Positions 13,134 through 22,484 of a stretch of 64,000 bases of DNA are shown here, in pieces. The first letter of the stretch is position 1, and the number at the start of each line of letters is the position of its first letter. The DNA comes from Antrihabitans stalagmiti (lineage in GTDB: Bacteria; Actinomycetota; Actinomycetes; Mycobacteriales; Mycobacteriaceae): assembly GCF_016482825.1 (NCBI RefSeq), contig NZ_JAEMNV010000002.1, positions 1 through 64,000 of the forward strand, in the 5' to 3' direction. The position numbers and the translations under genes are program-made. Below the pieces are notes generated by a model. That model had not been told where the DNA came from. It saw nothing but the letters and a program-made list of their open reading frames with translations, and searched no databases.

Positions 13134-14000
13134 TCAGACGAACGGATTTCCCCCGCGCAGGAAAATCCACGTGCAAGCAGCGGCAGCAACTGCGGCGAAC
13201 AGTGCAAGTAGCGACCCGACGTAGGGCCGTGTCGCCCAACCGCGGCCACCGTCCACCGCGTACTTGCCCGGACCGGTCAGAATGATGGCCGCTGCGCCGA
13301 TCATGAGCAGCGTCTCGTATTCGGGCCCGTTCGGCGCTGTGAACTGCAGTCCGTGCTCAGCGCCCTGGCGTGCCAACCACGCGTTGATAATCACGGCGAG
13401 CACAGCGCCCGCGGCCAACGGTGTTGCGAGCCCGAGGATCAGCAGCGAACCGCCCGCCAACTCCCCGACCGTGAGCAGAATCGCGCACAGGCGCGGCTGC
13501 TCCCAGCCCATCGCGTCGAGTGCGTCACGCATGCCGTCCAGACCCGGTCCACCCCACCACCCGGTCAGTTTCTGCAGTCCATGAAAAACGAACAGAGCGC
13601 CGACACCGACCCTGAGCAGCAGCAGTCCCAGATCGAGGGTGCCCCTCCCGCGCAGTTCGTCCTCATCGACCTGCCTGTTGCGCCTGCGTGTTTTCGTCGC
13701 AACAGCCGCGGCGGGGGCCGCGCTGGTGTCGGGTTCGAATGCGTACTGCTTCTGCATAGGAATCGAGGGCGACGAGTCCTCGAACGCGTATTGCTTGCGA
13801 CTTGGTTCGTCGTCGAAGTCGGGCCGATAGGTCGGTAGCTGTTGCGTCGGATCGATGTCGAGATCGTCGTCGGTCTGCGGAAAGTTGCGACCCGCAACCG
13901 GCAACTTCTCGGTCGGCGCGTCGTACGGACTCCCCGCGGCGCGTCCGGTCGGCGGCACGTCGGCAGGCAGATCCGACTTATCCCGTGGCGTTTCGGTCAC
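13134..14000 (-). CDS. DoxX-family membrane protein with disordered N-terminus
   Basis: Residues 1-115 are polar, proline-rich and probably disordered. They contain the hexapeptide KQYAFE twice (about residues 69 and 83). From about residue 120 four membrane helices form a DoxX domain (LLLLRVGVGALFVFHGLQKL, then GELAGGSLLILGLATPLAA). The mycobacterial homologue beside lppZ (Rv3005c) is a DoxX protein reported to work with superoxide dismutase SodA and the thiosulfate sulfurtransferase SseA in oxidant defence. A similar role here is inference from position and fold. The start GTG/ATG region is polar and consistent with a cytoplasmic N-terminus. Confidence 0.75.
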   Translation of the reverse strand: MTETPRDKSDLPADVPPTGRAAGSPYDAPTEKLPVAGRNFPQTDDDLDIDPTQQLPTYRPDFDDEPSRKQYAFEDSSPSIPMQKQYAFEPDTSAAPAAAVATKTRRRNRQVDEDELRGRGTLDLGLLLLRVGVGALFVFHGLQKLTGWWGGPGLDGMRDALDAMGWEQPRLCAILLTVGELAGGSLLILGLATPLAAGAVLAVIINAWLARQGAEHGLQFTAPNGPEYETLLMIGAAAIILTGPGKYAVDGGRGWATRPYVGSLLALFAAVAAAACTWIFLRGGNPFV

Positions 14001-14146
14001 GCATCGAGACTAGGTCTCACAGCCGTTGTCTCCACGTCTTTACCATGCCGACGCGCCGGTTCGATCTCTCACGGACGTTTCCTCGCACGATGTTCTCGGC
14101 GGACCCCTTTCACGCACGCGCAGTGTTGTTTCCGTAACGTGAAGCC

Positions 14147-15295
14147 ATGACGTTGGCTTCACCGGGGGCGCGAATGCGGCCCGCACGCAGGCGACGCGGA
14201 GTCACCGCCGTATCGGCCCTGCTCCTGCTCGTCCTGACGGGATGCGCACGATTCGACGACGCTGCGTCCAGCCCGTTCAGCCCAGAGCCGACCGCGGGAC
14301 CCGCGGAAGTCGGCCCACGCACCGACAGACCACCGACGTCGACGTCACGTCCACCACGTCCGAGCGGGCCGTGCATCGACCCGGACCCCAACGTCGTCGC
14401 CACGTGCCTCGACACGACAGGCGGAATCGTCGTGTTGCCCGACGGCTCGGGCGCGCTCATCGCCGAACGCCGCACCGGCCGCATCCTGCGCGTCGCACCC
14501 GAACTGCCTGCCGCGGAGATCGCCCGCATCGACGTCGACGGGTCGAGCGACGGCGGATTGCTGGACTTGGCACTCTCGCCGACGTTCCTCGAAGACGGCT
14601 TGATCTACGCCTACATCACAACCGGCAGCGACAATCGGGTCGTTCGAATCGCCGCTGGCGACACACCCAAGCCGGTGCTCGAAGGCATTCCGCGCGGCGC
14701 GACCGGCAACGCGGGGGCGCTCGACTTCGTCAACGAGAACGAACTCGTCGTGTTGACGGGCGACGCCGGAAACCCAGCTGCCGCAGCCGATCCCGGCTCG
14801 CTCGCCGGCAAACTGCTACGCCTCGATCGGCCCAATGTCGGCCAGCCCGCCACACCTCGAGTTGTGGTGTCTGGCATCGGAGTTGCCGGCGACGTCTGCC
14901 TGGAACCGGGTGGAACGATCTGGGTCACCGACCGCACAGGCGTCGAAGATCGTCTGCAGAAGGTGAACCCGGAGGGCGCCGTCTCGTCGGCATGGACGTG
15001 GCCCGACCGACCCGGCGTCGCGGGATGTGCGGCCGGAAGCGGCGTTGTCGCAGTCGCATTGACCGGCGCCAGGGCTGTCGCCATGATGACCGTCGACCAG
15101 GGCACGGGGTCGATTACGGCGGCGCCGACATTGCTCGCCCAGAATCAGTACGGCCAACTCGGCGGAGCGACTCCCGGACCCGATGGAGCGATCTGGGTGG
15201 GAACGGTGAACAAGACCGGCGGCGAGCCCGGCCCGAACGACGATCGGGTCGTTCGGATACCGCTACCCGGCGACGGTGGCGGCGGTCCGGATTAG
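14147..15295 (+). CDS. Lipoprotein with glucose/sorbosone dehydrogenase-type beta-propeller
   Basis: The protein (382 residues) begins with a basic stretch and a hydrophobic segment ending in the lipobox LTGC, so it is predicted to be a membrane-anchored exported lipoprotein. A Pro/Ser/Thr-rich linker follows. The remainder is a propeller of the PQQ-dependent sugar dehydrogenase family (GALIAERRTGRILRV, ALSPTFLEDGLIYAYIT, GGATPGPDGAIWVGT). It matches LppZ (Rv3006) in position and layout. Enzyme activity is unproven; many such actinobacterial lipoproteins have no known substrate. An alternative ATG at 14174 (MRPARRRR) would give a more typical signal peptide. Confidence 0.8.
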   Translation: MTLASPGARMRPARRRRGVTAVSALLLLVLTGCARFDDAASSPFSPEPTAGPAEVGPRTDRPPTSTSRPPRPSGPCIDPDPNVVATCLDTTGGIVVLPDGSGALIAERRTGRILRVAPELPAAEIARIDVDGSSDGGLLDLALSPTFLEDGLIYAYITTGSDNRVVRIAAGDTPKPVLEGIPRGATGNAGALDFVNENELVVLTGDAGNPAAAADPGSLAGKLLRLDRPNVGQPATPRVVVSGIGVAGDVCLEPGGTIWVTDRTGVEDRLQKVNPEGAVSSAWTWPDRPGVAGCAAGSGVVAVALTGARAVAMMTVDQGTGSITAAPTLLAQNQYGQLGGATPGPDGAIWVGTVNKTGGEPGPNDDRVVRIPLPGDGGGGPD

Positions 15296-15299
15296 GACG

Positions 15300-15370
15300 A
15301 GGCGGCTACGCCGCTCGTGAGTCTTTTCTTCAGGTTCCGCCCTGAAGAAAAGACGCACGAGCCGTAGGTC
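15300..15370. repeat. Palindromic intergenic element, copy A
   Basis: This is the first of three copies of a compound palindrome. Hairpin GGCGGC-TAC-GCCGC is followed by a 21-base arm starting CTCGTGAGTCTTTTC (15314-15334), a 6-base loop, and the near-perfect complement (15341-15361, one mismatch). It lies between convergent genes, and its right edge is a few bases from the gatB stop. It is a likely bidirectional terminator. Other copies are at 18605-18676 and 36516-36590. Confidence 0.7.
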
Positions 15371-16876
15371 TCAGGCGCAGGCCTCCAGGACCAATTCACG
15401 GACCCGAGCCGCGTCGGCTTGCCCGCGCGTCGCCTTCATGACGTCACCGACGATCTTGCCCGCAGCTGCAACCTTGCCGCTGCGGATCTTCTCCGCGATG
15501 TCCGGGTTGGCGGCGAGGGCAGTGTCGACGGCTTCCTTGAGTGCCGAGTCGTCGCGAACGACGCCGAGGCCGCGGGCCGCGATGATCTCCTCGGGAGTGC
15601 CCTCACCTGCGAGCAGACCGTCGATGACCTGACGAGCACCCTTGTTGTTGACCTTGTCCGCCGCGACGAGAGCGATCACGGCCGCGACCTGCTCGGGGGT
15701 GATGGGCAGTGCGTCGAGTTCGACGCCTCGCTCGTTCGCCTTCTCCGACAGATACGCGACCCACCACGAACGAGCCGCAGCAGCGGGAGCACCGGCATCG
15801 ACGGTGGCGATGATCAGATCGATGGCACCAGCGTTGACGAGGTCGCGCATAACCTCGTTGGACAGCGCCCACTCCTCCTGGATGCGCGCACGACGCAGCC
15901 ACGGCAGCTCCGGAATCGTCGCACGGAGCTCCTCGATCCACTCTGCATCGGGGGCAACGGGTTCCAGATCGGGTTCGGGGAAGTAGCGGTAGTCCTCGGC
16001 GGTCTCCTTCCGGCGTCCAGCCGACGTCGTCCCGTCGGCCTCCTGGAAGTGTCGTGTCTCCTGAACGACTTCGTCGCCGGCGTTCAAAACCGCTGCCTGA
16101 CGCCGCATTTCGTAGCGAACCGCAACTTCGACGCTCTTGAGCGAGTTGACGTTCTTCGTTTCGGTGCGCGTGCCGAACTCCTTGGCGCCGATCTTCATCA
16201 GCGAGACGTTCGCGTCACATCGCAGCGAACCCTGGTCCATCCTGACGTCGGAGACGCCGAGGGCCTTGAGCAGATCACGCAGCGCCGTGACGTAGGCGCG
16301 GGCGACCTCGGGAGCGCGCTCGCCCGTGCCTTCGATCGTCTTCGTCACGATCTCGACCAACGGGACGCCTGCCCGGTTGTAATCGAGCAGTGAATGGCTG
16401 GCTCCGTGGATACGTCCGGTCGCACCGCCGACGTGCAACGACTTGCCGGTGTCTTCTTCCATATGCGCGCGCTCGATCTCGACGCGGAAGGTGCTGCCGT
16501 CGTCGAGGACGACGTCGAGGTAGCCGTCCGTCGCGATCGGCTCGTCGTACTGGCTGATCTGGTAGTTCTTCGGCTGGTCCGGGTAGAAGTAGTTCTTGCG
16601 CGCGAAGCGACCCCACGGCGTGATCGAGCAGTTGAGCGCCAAGCCGATACGGATCGCCGATTCGACGGCGGTCGCGTTGACGACCGGCAGCGACCCCGGC
16701 AAGCCGAGGCACACCGGGCAGACCTGCGTATTGGGCTCGGCACCGAACTCGGTCGGGCAGGCGCAGAACATCTTGGTCTGGGTACCGAGTTCGACGTGAA
16801 CTTCCATGCCGAGAACGGGTTCGTAGGTGGCGAGCACATCGGCGTAGTCGACGAGATCGACCGTTGCGGCAGTCAT
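15371..16876 (-). CDS. gatB: Asp-tRNA(Asn)/Glu-tRNA(Gln) amidotransferase subunit B
   Basis: GatB is the kinase and tRNA-binding subunit of GatCAB, which phosphorylates the side chain of mischarged Glu-tRNA(Gln) (and Asp-tRNA(Asn) where present) and amidates it with ammonia from GatA. At 501 residues it has [20 protein letters not shown] at the N-terminus, the zinc-type cysteines in [15 protein letters not shown], and the C-terminal YqeY-like helical domain. It is separated from gatC-gatA by about 8 kb, as in mycobacteria where pfkA lies between. An ATG start is clear. Its stop directly abuts palindromic copy A. Confidence 0.95.
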   Translation of the reverse strand: MTAATVDLVDYADVLATYEPVLGMEVHVELGTQTKMFCACPTEFGAEPNTQVCPVCLGLPGSLPVVNATAVESAIRIGLALNCSITPWGRFARKNYFYPDQPKNYQISQYDEPIATDGYLDVVLDDGSTFRVEIERAHMEEDTGKSLHVGGATGRIHGASHSLLDYNRAGVPLVEIVTKTIEGTGERAPEVARAYVTALRDLLKALGVSDVRMDQGSLRCDANVSLMKIGAKEFGTRTETKNVNSLKSVEVAVRYEMRRQAAVLNAGDEVVQETRHFQEADGTTSAGRRKETAEDYRYFPEPDLEPVAPDAEWIEELRATIPELPWLRRARIQEEWALSNEVMRDLVNAGAIDLIIATVDAGAPAAAARSWWVAYLSEKANERGVELDALPITPEQVAAVIALVAADKVNNKGARQVIDGLLAGEGTPEEIIAARGLGVVRDDSALKEAVDTALAANPDIAEKIRSGKVAAAGKIVGDVMKATRGQADAARVRELVLEACA

Positions 16877-16954
16877 GCAGCACAGTTTATGCGGCGGGAG
16901 ACGAACGACTGGCCGGGGGCGGATGCCCCCGACCGGTCAGCCGACCCGCAGACC

Positions 16955-17557
16955 TCAGGCGGTCCAGTGCGGGTCGCGGCCGAGGTAGCGCAGGAACGTG
17001 TCCTCGGCGCCGGCTTCCCCCTTCGACTCGACGATGGCCGCGTAGACGCCGTAGTTCCGCAGCGGCTCGACGATTTCCCGAGCAACCGCAAGTAGCTGTG
17101 CGGACAGTTCGTCACCAAGCGGTGACGGCGCTCCGATCGCGCGGGCGATGTCCCAGGCGTGCACGGCGGCGTCCAACGCGCAGGCGCCGGAGGCGATCTC
17201 GACGGGCAACTCGCCGTGCGGGAGCGGAGTCGGAGCGGTTGCACGATCGTCGGCCACATCGGCCCACGCCGAGGCGGTCGGGGCGATGGCGTCGCGAACC
17301 AGATCGGTTGCACTGCCGTCGATCGCACCCGACGGCGAGAACGGGTCGTAGGTGGGTCCGTCGCCGACGCCGAGCGCCGACGCGTAGGCGAGTTGGTCAG
17401 CCGCGGCGTGCTGGACGACCTGGGTCACCGTCCACTCCGAGCAGGGTGTCGGGAGGTCCCACTGGTCGTCGCCGATTGCGTCGACCGTGGTCTGCAGTGC
17501 GCGATGAGAAGCGGCGAGAGCGGTGCGCCAGTCGAGGTTTGCGGTGGTGTCGGTCAT
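16955..17557 (-). CDS. DinB-like / maleylpyruvate isomerase-type protein (TIGR03086-like)
   Basis: The 200-residue protein has the four-helix DinB/mycothiol-dependent isomerase fold signature: WDLPTPCSEWTVTQVVQHAAA near residue 33 (the histidine is one of three metal ligands) and DAAVHAWDIARAIG (second and third ligand region) near residue 130. Relatives of this TIGR03086-type group bind a divalent metal; some use mycothiol as cofactor, but no substrate is known here. AAAGGG precedes the ATG at good spacing. It is transcribed divergently from a WYL regulator 94 bases away, which probably controls it. Confidence 0.75.
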   Translation of the reverse strand: MTDTTANLDWRTALAASHRALQTTVDAIGDDQWDLPTPCSEWTVTQVVQHAAADQLAYASALGVGDGPTYDPFSPSGAIDGSATDLVRDAIAPTASAWADVADDRATAPTPLPHGELPVEIASGACALDAAVHAWDIARAIGAPSPLGDELSAQLLAVAREIVEPLRNYGVYAAIVESKGEAGAEDTFLRYLGRDPHWTA

Positions 17558-17606
17558 GTCGTAACCCTTTCGTCGTGTTCTTCCTTCTGTAAACAGCTTA
17601 AATTGC

Positions 17607-17631
17607 TATTAGGCTAGTTTCGTTCCTAATA
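17607..17631. promoter_or_regulatory. Operator-like palindrome between DinB-like gene and WYL regulator
   Basis: TATTAGG (17607-17613) and CCTAATA (17625-17631) are perfect inverted repeats spaced by 11 bases. They lie in the AT-rich 94-base divergent intergenic region, just upstream of the WYL gene's GGAGG ribosome site. This fits an autoregulatory operator. The binding protein is inferred only from position. Confidence 0.5.
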
Positions 17632-17651
17632 CATCGGAGGATCGGAAAATT

Positions 17652-18707
17652 ATGGCGGAAACGGCGATACGGGTCCTGCGACTGCTGTCGCTGCTGCAGG
17701 ACCAGCACATGCTCACCGGCCGCGAACTCGCCGAGCGACTCGGCGTCAGCGACCGCACCCTGCGCAACGACATCGCCAGGCTGCGCGACCTCGGCTATCC
17801 CATCCACGGCGGTCGGGGGTCGGTCGGCGGGTACCGCCTCGGCCACGGCACGAAGATGCCACCGCTACTGCTCGACGACGACGAGGCCGTCGCCGTTGCC
17901 GTGGTGATCGGACTTGCCGGCGACGGGTCGACGGGTGTGGCCGACATCGAGCAGAGCTCGGCGACAGCACTGGCAAAACTCGAGCAGATTCTGCCGAAGC
18001 GGTTGCAGCGCAAAGTGACTGCGCTGCGCAGTGCCACCGCGATCGGTCCGGCGACGACGGGTTCACGCGAGCCGGACGCACCCGTTGCCGCCGCGACCCT
18101 GACCGCACTCGCCGGTGCGATACGCGACAACGCGACGGTGACCATCAGCGTCGACGGCAACGACACCGCGACGGACATCGAGCCCTATCGCCTCGTCAAC
18201 TGGCAGCGACGCTGGTACCTGGTCGCCTACGACCTCGGCAGCCATCGCTGGCGCGCCTATCCGGTGGCTCGGGTGCAGCGTGCTGCGGTTGGCAGCAGAC
18301 GCTTCGGTCCGCGTGGCCTACCCGAAGACGACCTCGTCGCCTTCGTCCTGCGCGAGGTCGCGTCGACCGGATGGAAGGTGCACGCTCGCGTCACGGTGCT
18401 CGCGGCGGCGGAGACAGTGATCGACCGCATCAATCCGGCGGTCGGCGTTGTGGAGGCTGTCGACGCGGAGACCAGCATCCTCGTCACGGGTGCGGACACG
18501 CTGGAAACGATCGCGATCTACCTGAGCATGCTCGGCATGGACTTCCGTGTCGACGGTCCACCGGAGCTCGTGGACCACATCAAAACCCTGGCCCGCAGAT
18601 ACGAGGGCGCTACGCGCCTCGTGAGCACTTTCGGAGCGCCCGACCGCCGAAAAGACTCACGAGCGGCAAAGCCGCATCACCCGAAAAATGCCGCCGCATC
18701 GTCGTAA
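17652..18707 (+). CDS. HTH/WYL-domain transcriptional regulator with repeat-derived tail
   Basis: The regulator starts with a DeoR-type winged helix ([21 protein letters not shown], residues 20-40), followed by a WYL ligand-sensing domain ([19 protein letters not shown] near residue 178) and a WCX-like C-terminal region ending around LARRYEG. It probably senses a small ligand or nucleic acid and controls the divergent DinB-like gene. A GGAGG site lies 11 bases before the ATG. The last ~33 residues after ARRYEG are encoded by a palindromic repeat and the pfkA 3' end, so they are probably not ancestral. The reading frame overlaps pfkA convergently by 31 bases. Confidence 0.85.
   Translation: MAETAIRVLRLLSLLQDQHMLTGRELAERLGVSDRTLRNDIARLRDLGYPIHGGRGSVGGYRLGHGTKMPPLLLDDDEAVAVAVVIGLAGDGSTGVADIEQSSATALAKLEQILPKRLQRKVTALRSATAIGPATTGSREPDAPVAAATLTALAGAIRDNATVTISVDGNDTATDIEPYRLVNWQRRWYLVAYDLGSHRWRAYPVARVQRAAVGSRRFGPRGLPEDDLVAFVLREVASTGWKVHARVTVLAAAETVIDRINPAVGVVEAVDAETSILVTGADTLETIAIYLSMLGMDFRVDGPPELVDHIKTLARRYEGATRLVSTFGAPDRRKDSRAAKPHHPKNAAASS
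18605..18676. repeat. Palindromic intergenic element, copy B
   Basis: Layout is the same as copy A: hairpin GGCGC-TAC-GCGCC (18606-18618), arm CTCGTGAGCACTTTCGG, a 12-base loop, arm CCGAAAAGACTCACGAG (18647-18663) and a second small hairpin GCGGC-AAA-GCCGC (18663-18675). The pfkA stop begins one base later. Here the element lies inside the 3' end of the WYL regulator frame. Confidence 0.7.
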
Positions 18708-19708
18708 CGAGACTGCGGAACCCGCTTGAGCTGCCGTGTTGCATCCGCGAGCGGGACCAGACTGATCTCGGTTCCCCGCAGCGAAACCATGTTGCCGAAC
18801 GCACCGGCGTGCGCAGCATCGACGGCATTGACGCCGAAGCGGGTGGCCAGCACCCGGTCGAACGGGGTCGGCGTGCCACCACGCTGGACATGCCCGAGCA
18901 CCGTCGTCCGGACCTCCTTGTTGATCCGCCGCTCGATCTCCACACCGAGTTGCTGCGCGACCCCGGTGAATCGTTCGTGACCGAACTCGTCGATGCCACC
19001 TTCGCGCAGCGTCATCGACTCCGGCGCGGGGTGTGCACCCTCGGCAACGACGCAGATGAAGTGCGACATCCCACTCTGAAAGCGCTTCTTGACCAGCGCA
19101 CAGACCTCGTCGACGTCGAACGGCTGCTCGGGAATCAACGTCATGTGCGCGCCCGAAGCCAGCCCCGAATGCAGCGCGATCCAACCGGCGTGGCGGCCCA
19201 TCACCTCGACCAACATCACCCGCTGATGAGACTCCGCCGTGCTGTGCAACCGGTCGATCGCCTCGGTAGCAATGGTCAGCGCCGTATCGAATCCGAAGGT
19301 GACGTCCGTGCAGTCGATGTCGTTGTCGATCGTCTTGGGGACCCCGACGACGGCGACGCCCTCCTCAGCCAGCCAGTGGGCCGCCGTCAGCGTGCCCTCA
19401 CCGCCGATCGGAATCAGCACGTCGATGCCGTTGTCGTCGAGCGTCTGCTTGATCTGATCGATCCCGGCGCGCAACTTCTCAGGATTGGTACGCGCCGTTC
19501 CGAGCATGGTGCCGCCCTTGGTGAGCAGCCTGTCGTTGCGATCGTCGTTCTGCAACTGGACCTTTCGATCCTCGAGCAGACCTCGCCAACCGTCGTTGAA
19601 GCCGACGATACTGTCGCCGTAGCGTCCGTTCGCAGTCCGCACGACCGCCCGAATCACGGCGTTGAGTCCTGGACAGTCGCCACCACCGGTGAGCACTCCG
19701 ATACGCAT
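18677..19708 (-). CDS. pfkA: 6-phosphofructokinase (ATP-type, actinobacterial)
   Basis: PfkA phosphorylates fructose-6-phosphate to the 1,6-bisphosphate, the committing step of glycolysis. The 343-residue protein has [13 protein letters not shown] at residue 4, GGEGTL near residue 104 and [14 protein letters not shown] near 122. A glycine at the 104-type position with lysine at the 124-type position is the combination seen in ATP-dependent actinobacterial enzymes, whereas pyrophosphate-dependent ones have aspartate at the first. The start is the ATG giving RIGVLTGGG; upstream frame was rejected. It ends at palindromic copy B. Confidence 0.94.
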   Translation of the reverse strand: MRIGVLTGGGDCPGLNAVIRAVVRTANGRYGDSIVGFNDGWRGLLEDRKVQLQNDDRNDRLLTKGGTMLGTARTNPEKLRAGIDQIKQTLDDNGIDVLIPIGGEGTLTAAHWLAEEGVAVVGVPKTIDNDIDCTDVTFGFDTALTIATEAIDRLHSTAESHQRVMLVEVMGRHAGWIALHSGLASGAHMTLIPEQPFDVDEVCALVKKRFQSGMSHFICVVAEGAHPAPESMTLREGGIDEFGHERFTGVAQQLGVEIERRINKEVRTTVLGHVQRGGTPTPFDRVLATRFGVNAVDAAHAGAFGNMVSLRGTEISLVPLADATRQLKRVPQSRYDDAAAFFG

Positions 19709-19742
19709 GGCCCTTATCTTGCCCGCTCGGTGCCCAACATGC

Positions 19743-20405
19743 TCAGCCTGGCGTGACGACGCCCGTTTCGTAGGCGAGTACGACGGCCTGCGCGCGGTCA
19801 CGCAGGTTCAACTTGGAGAGCACCTTGCCGACGTGAGTCTTGACCGTTTGCTCGGCGACGAAGAGTTTCGACGCGATCTCGGTATTCGAGAGCCCCTTCG
19901 CGATCAACTCGAGCACTTCGCGTTCCCGCGGGGTGAGAGATCCGAGTGCAGCAGATTCCACCTTCGGTGTCGATCGGCGCCGCGTGACGTCGGCGATCAG
20001 CCTGCGGGTGACGGTCGGCGCGAGCAGCGCCTGACCGTCGGCGACGACGCGAACCGCCCTGATCAGTTCTTCGGCAGGTGCGTCCTTGAGCATAAACCCG
20101 CTGGCACCGATCCGAAGAGCCTCGTAGACGTAGTCGTCGATGTCGAAGGTCGTCAGCATCAGCACCCGGACCGGCGGTTCGAGCCCCGACGACAGGATCG
20201 CCCTCGCTGCGTCGAGACCGTTCATCTCCGGCATCCGCACATCCATCAGGACGACGTCGGGTCGGAGCCGCTTGACCTCGGCGACCGCGACCCGGCCGTC
20301 CGGCGCATCGCCGATCACACTGATATCCGGCTGAGCCGACAGGAGCGCTCCGAAACCCTGGCGGACCATCGCCTGGTCGTCTGCGATCAGCACCGTTATC
20401 GTCAC
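19743..20405 (-). CDS. Response regulator, NarL/LuxR type
   Basis: The 220-residue protein has a receiver domain (acidic DD at residues 9-10, phospho-acceptor aspartate in [13 protein letters not shown] near residue 55, conserved K in LKDAP near 105) and a C-terminal LuxR-type helix-turn-helix ([20 protein letters not shown]). It starts with GTG nine bases after the sensor kinase stop, so the two are co-transcribed. Targets are not known. The divergent intergenic palindrome upstream of the kinase is a candidate binding site. Confidence 0.92.
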   Translation of the reverse strand: MTITVLIADDQAMVRQGFGALLSAQPDISVIGDAPDGRVAVAEVKRLRPDVVLMDVRMPEMNGLDAARAILSSGLEPPVRVLMLTTFDIDDYVYEALRIGASGFMLKDAPAEELIRAVRVVADGQALLAPTVTRRLIADVTRRRSTPKVESAALGSLTPREREVLELIAKGLSNTEIASKLFVAEQTVKTHVGKVLSKLNLRDRAQAVVLAYETGVVTPG

Positions 20406-20414
20406 CGCCCCACC

Positions 20415-21653
20415 CTAGGCGGTGCGTCCCGCCAACCCGGCGACCGTGTAGGTCGCAACGGGAAGCTGTGCCCTGACCTCGAATCCACCGTCGCCGCGTG
20501 GCGCTGCGGTGAGAAGCCCGCCGACCGACAGTGCCCGGTCCGTCATTCCGCCGATGCCGCTGCCACCGGTGTCGCCTGCACGTGTCGAGACCGTCGTCCG
20601 CGGCTTACCGTTGACGACGCTGACCGAGACGAGCGACATGCCGTACTCGACGACGACCTCGACCGGCGCACCACCGGCATGCCGCGAGGCATTCGACAGC
20701 GACTCCTGCAGGATGCGATAGACCGCGAGACCCGTTGCATCCGAGACGTTCTCGGGCTCTCCGGAGATTGCCCAGACGATCGGAACACCCGCGCGACGAC
20801 TGCCTTCGAGCAACTCCTGGATTTGATCGGTTCCCGGTTGCGGCGCCAGGTCGCGACGTTCGCCGTCGCTCCTGAGCACACCGAGCATGCCGCGAATCTC
20901 GTTGAGCGCCTCGCGTGCGGTCGCACCGATCGATTCGAATTCGGCCCGTGCGGCAGGTGACACATCCGCGACGCGATAGGGCGCACTTTGGGCTTGGACG
21001 ACCACGAGTGACATGTGATGAGCGACGACGTCGTGCAGATCGCGGGCGATGCGCGCCTTCTCCTCGAGGATCGTGCGCTTGGCGCGCTCGAGGTCGCTGA
21101 CCTCCTCCTGCTTCGCGAGTTGGCGGCGCGAGAGCACCAACCACCGGATCAAGAGGCCGATCACGACGTAGGACGTCAGCGCGACGGTCCAGCCCGCGCG
21201 CTGGTCGGCACCCATGTTGCCGACGAACAGGATGACCGTGGAGATCCAGGCCACGCCGACGATCGGGAAGGCTGCGCGCAAGCTCACCGCAAAGAGCAGC
21301 GGCAGAATGACGATGATGTGGACGACCTGCCACGGGATGGTGTTGTAAGGCTGCGACTCGAAGGCTGTCGACACGATCAGCGCGGACAGCGCCGAGATTG
21401 CCCACCCCAGTGCTGGATTCGCCCTGATCAGCAGAAAGGGTGCAACAGCGAGTGCAGCGATGATCGGCTGTACCGCCGCCGGCACGTTGTGCGTTAGGTG
21501 CAGTGTCGGCCACGCGACCGAATACAGGATCAGCGTCACCGCCACGATCGTCACGTCGAGCCACATACTCCAGCTCATACGCTTGACGTGCGGCTTAGCC
21601 GCTCTGGCAACACCACCTGCTGCCCGCGTGACAGCTCGACCGCTTCTTCTCAC
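20415..21653 (-). CDS. Sensor histidine kinase (HisKA_3 / NarX-DesK type)
   Basis: The kinase (412 residues) has four or five membrane helices in the first ~165 residues, a short coiled linker rich in Glu/Arg/Lys, the phospho-acceptor histidine in ARIARDLHDVVAHHMS near residue 203, and a C-terminal ATPase domain with GGSGIGGMTDRALSVGG. There is no large extracellular sensor loop, so it may sense membrane state, as DesK- and LiaS-like kinases do. The GTG start gives an Arg-rich N-terminus; a later Met (about residue 26) is possible. It is paired with the response regulator downstream. Confidence 0.92.
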   Translation of the reverse strand: MRRSGRAVTRAAGGVARAAKPHVKRMSWSMWLDVTIVAVTLILYSVAWPTLHLTHNVPAAVQPIIAALAVAPFLLIRANPALGWAISALSALIVSTAFESQPYNTIPWQVVHIIVILPLLFAVSLRAAFPIVGVAWISTVILFVGNMGADQRAGWTVALTSYVVIGLLIRWLVLSRRQLAKQEEVSDLERAKRTILEEKARIARDLHDVVAHHMSLVVVQAQSAPYRVADVSPAARAEFESIGATAREALNEIRGMLGVLRSDGERRDLAPQPGTDQIQELLEGSRRAGVPIVWAISGEPENVSDATGLAVYRILQESLSNASRHAGGAPVEVVVEYGMSLVSVSVVNGKPRTTVSTRAGDTGGSGIGGMTDRALSVGGLLTAAPRGDGGFEVRAQLPVATYTVAGLAGRTA

Positions 21654-21698
21654 ACCTCGACACTAGGAAGTCCCGTTCCCACCTGTCGTCATACCCAG

Positions 21699-21731
21699 GG
21701 GTGATATCGACGCGGCACCGCGGTATCACCC
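21699..21731. promoter_or_regulatory. Operator-like inverted repeat upstream of the sensor kinase
   Basis: GGGTGATA (21699-21706) and TATCACCC (21724-21731) are perfect inverted repeats spaced 17 bases. The spacer contains a nested CGCGG-CA-CCGCG hairpin. It lies in the 165-base region between the kinase gene (minus strand) and the phospholipase gene (plus strand). It could be an autoregulatory site for the NarL-type regulator or an RNA hairpin; sequence alone cannot decide. Confidence 0.4.
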
Positions 21732-21818
21732 GGACCAGGTGCGCCGGTCTCGACGCCGAGTGCGGTCGGCCCCACAGGGTGATGTGCAGGCGCGCAGGCC
21801 ATTTCTATCTTTCCTGTC

Positions 21819-22484
21819 ATGGCCGAAACGACGTGGATGAACAGAGCAGCCGCTGCCGCGGCAATCCTCACCGTGACCACCGCTGTGCTCACCCCGGTGG
21901 CGGGAGCGGCGAGCACGGCGACACCGACACACGAGAACCGAATTGCTGCAGCAGCTATCGACACCGTCACCGCACCCGATGTCACGCCTTCGACGGCGGC
22001 GGCGGCGATTCCGGCGGACTTCGCAGCTGTGCTCGGCTACCAACCGGTGGTGATCGACGGCATGCTGACCGACCCGGACGGTGACTGCTCGTCGCCGGTG
22101 ACGTTGCCCGTCGAGTTCGACACCGCCTGCAAGGCACACGATCTCGGCTACGACCTGCTCCGCTACGCCGAGAAGTCGGGTGCGGAACTCGGCACTTGGG
22201 CAAGGATTGCGGTCGACGAACAGCTCGGTCGGCGGATGCACGACGTCTGCGGCGAACGCGAGTCGACCACAGGGCGATTCGGGTGTTACGCAATGGCGGA
22301 CATCGCAGCCGGCTTCGTCGATGCCAACTCCTGGCGGCAAGGGTACGTCAGTCCGCGGCCGGAGCCGCTCGGCTCCTATCTGATCGCCGTGCTCGTCGCC
22401 ATGTTGCTTATGTTGTCGCCCAGGGCTTTCCGCGTCCTTCGGCAGAGCACGCAGCAGTTCGGATACCGATCGGTGTCGGCATGA
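21819..22484 (+). CDS. Exported phospholipase A2-like protein with C-terminal membrane anchor
   Basis: The 221-residue protein has a signal peptide (basic start, hydrophobic segment, TPVAGAAS-type cleavage region near residue 30) and a prokaryotic PLA2-like core. That core has a DGDCSSP calcium-loop-like segment and the catalytic-type CKAHDLGYDLLRY, in which the His-Asp pair follows a cysteine, near residue 108. More cysteines (VCGERES, FGCYAMAD) suggest disulfides. Unusually for the family, a hydrophobic helix (YLIAVLVAMLLMLSP) and short basic tail end the protein, anchoring it in the membrane. Its stop overlaps the next gene by four bases, so the two products probably act together on lipid substrates outside the cell. 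Confidence 0.75.
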   Translation: MAETTWMNRAAAAAAILTVTTAVLTPVAGAASTATPTHENRIAAAAIDTVTAPDVTPSTAAAAIPADFAAVLGYQPVVIDGMLTDPDGDCSSPVTLPVEFDTACKAHDLGYDLLRYAEKSGAELGTWARIAVDEQLGRRMHDVCGERESTTGRFGCYAMADIAAGFVDANSWRQGYVSPRPEPLGSYLIAVLVAMLLMLSPRAFRVLRQSTQQFGYRSVSA

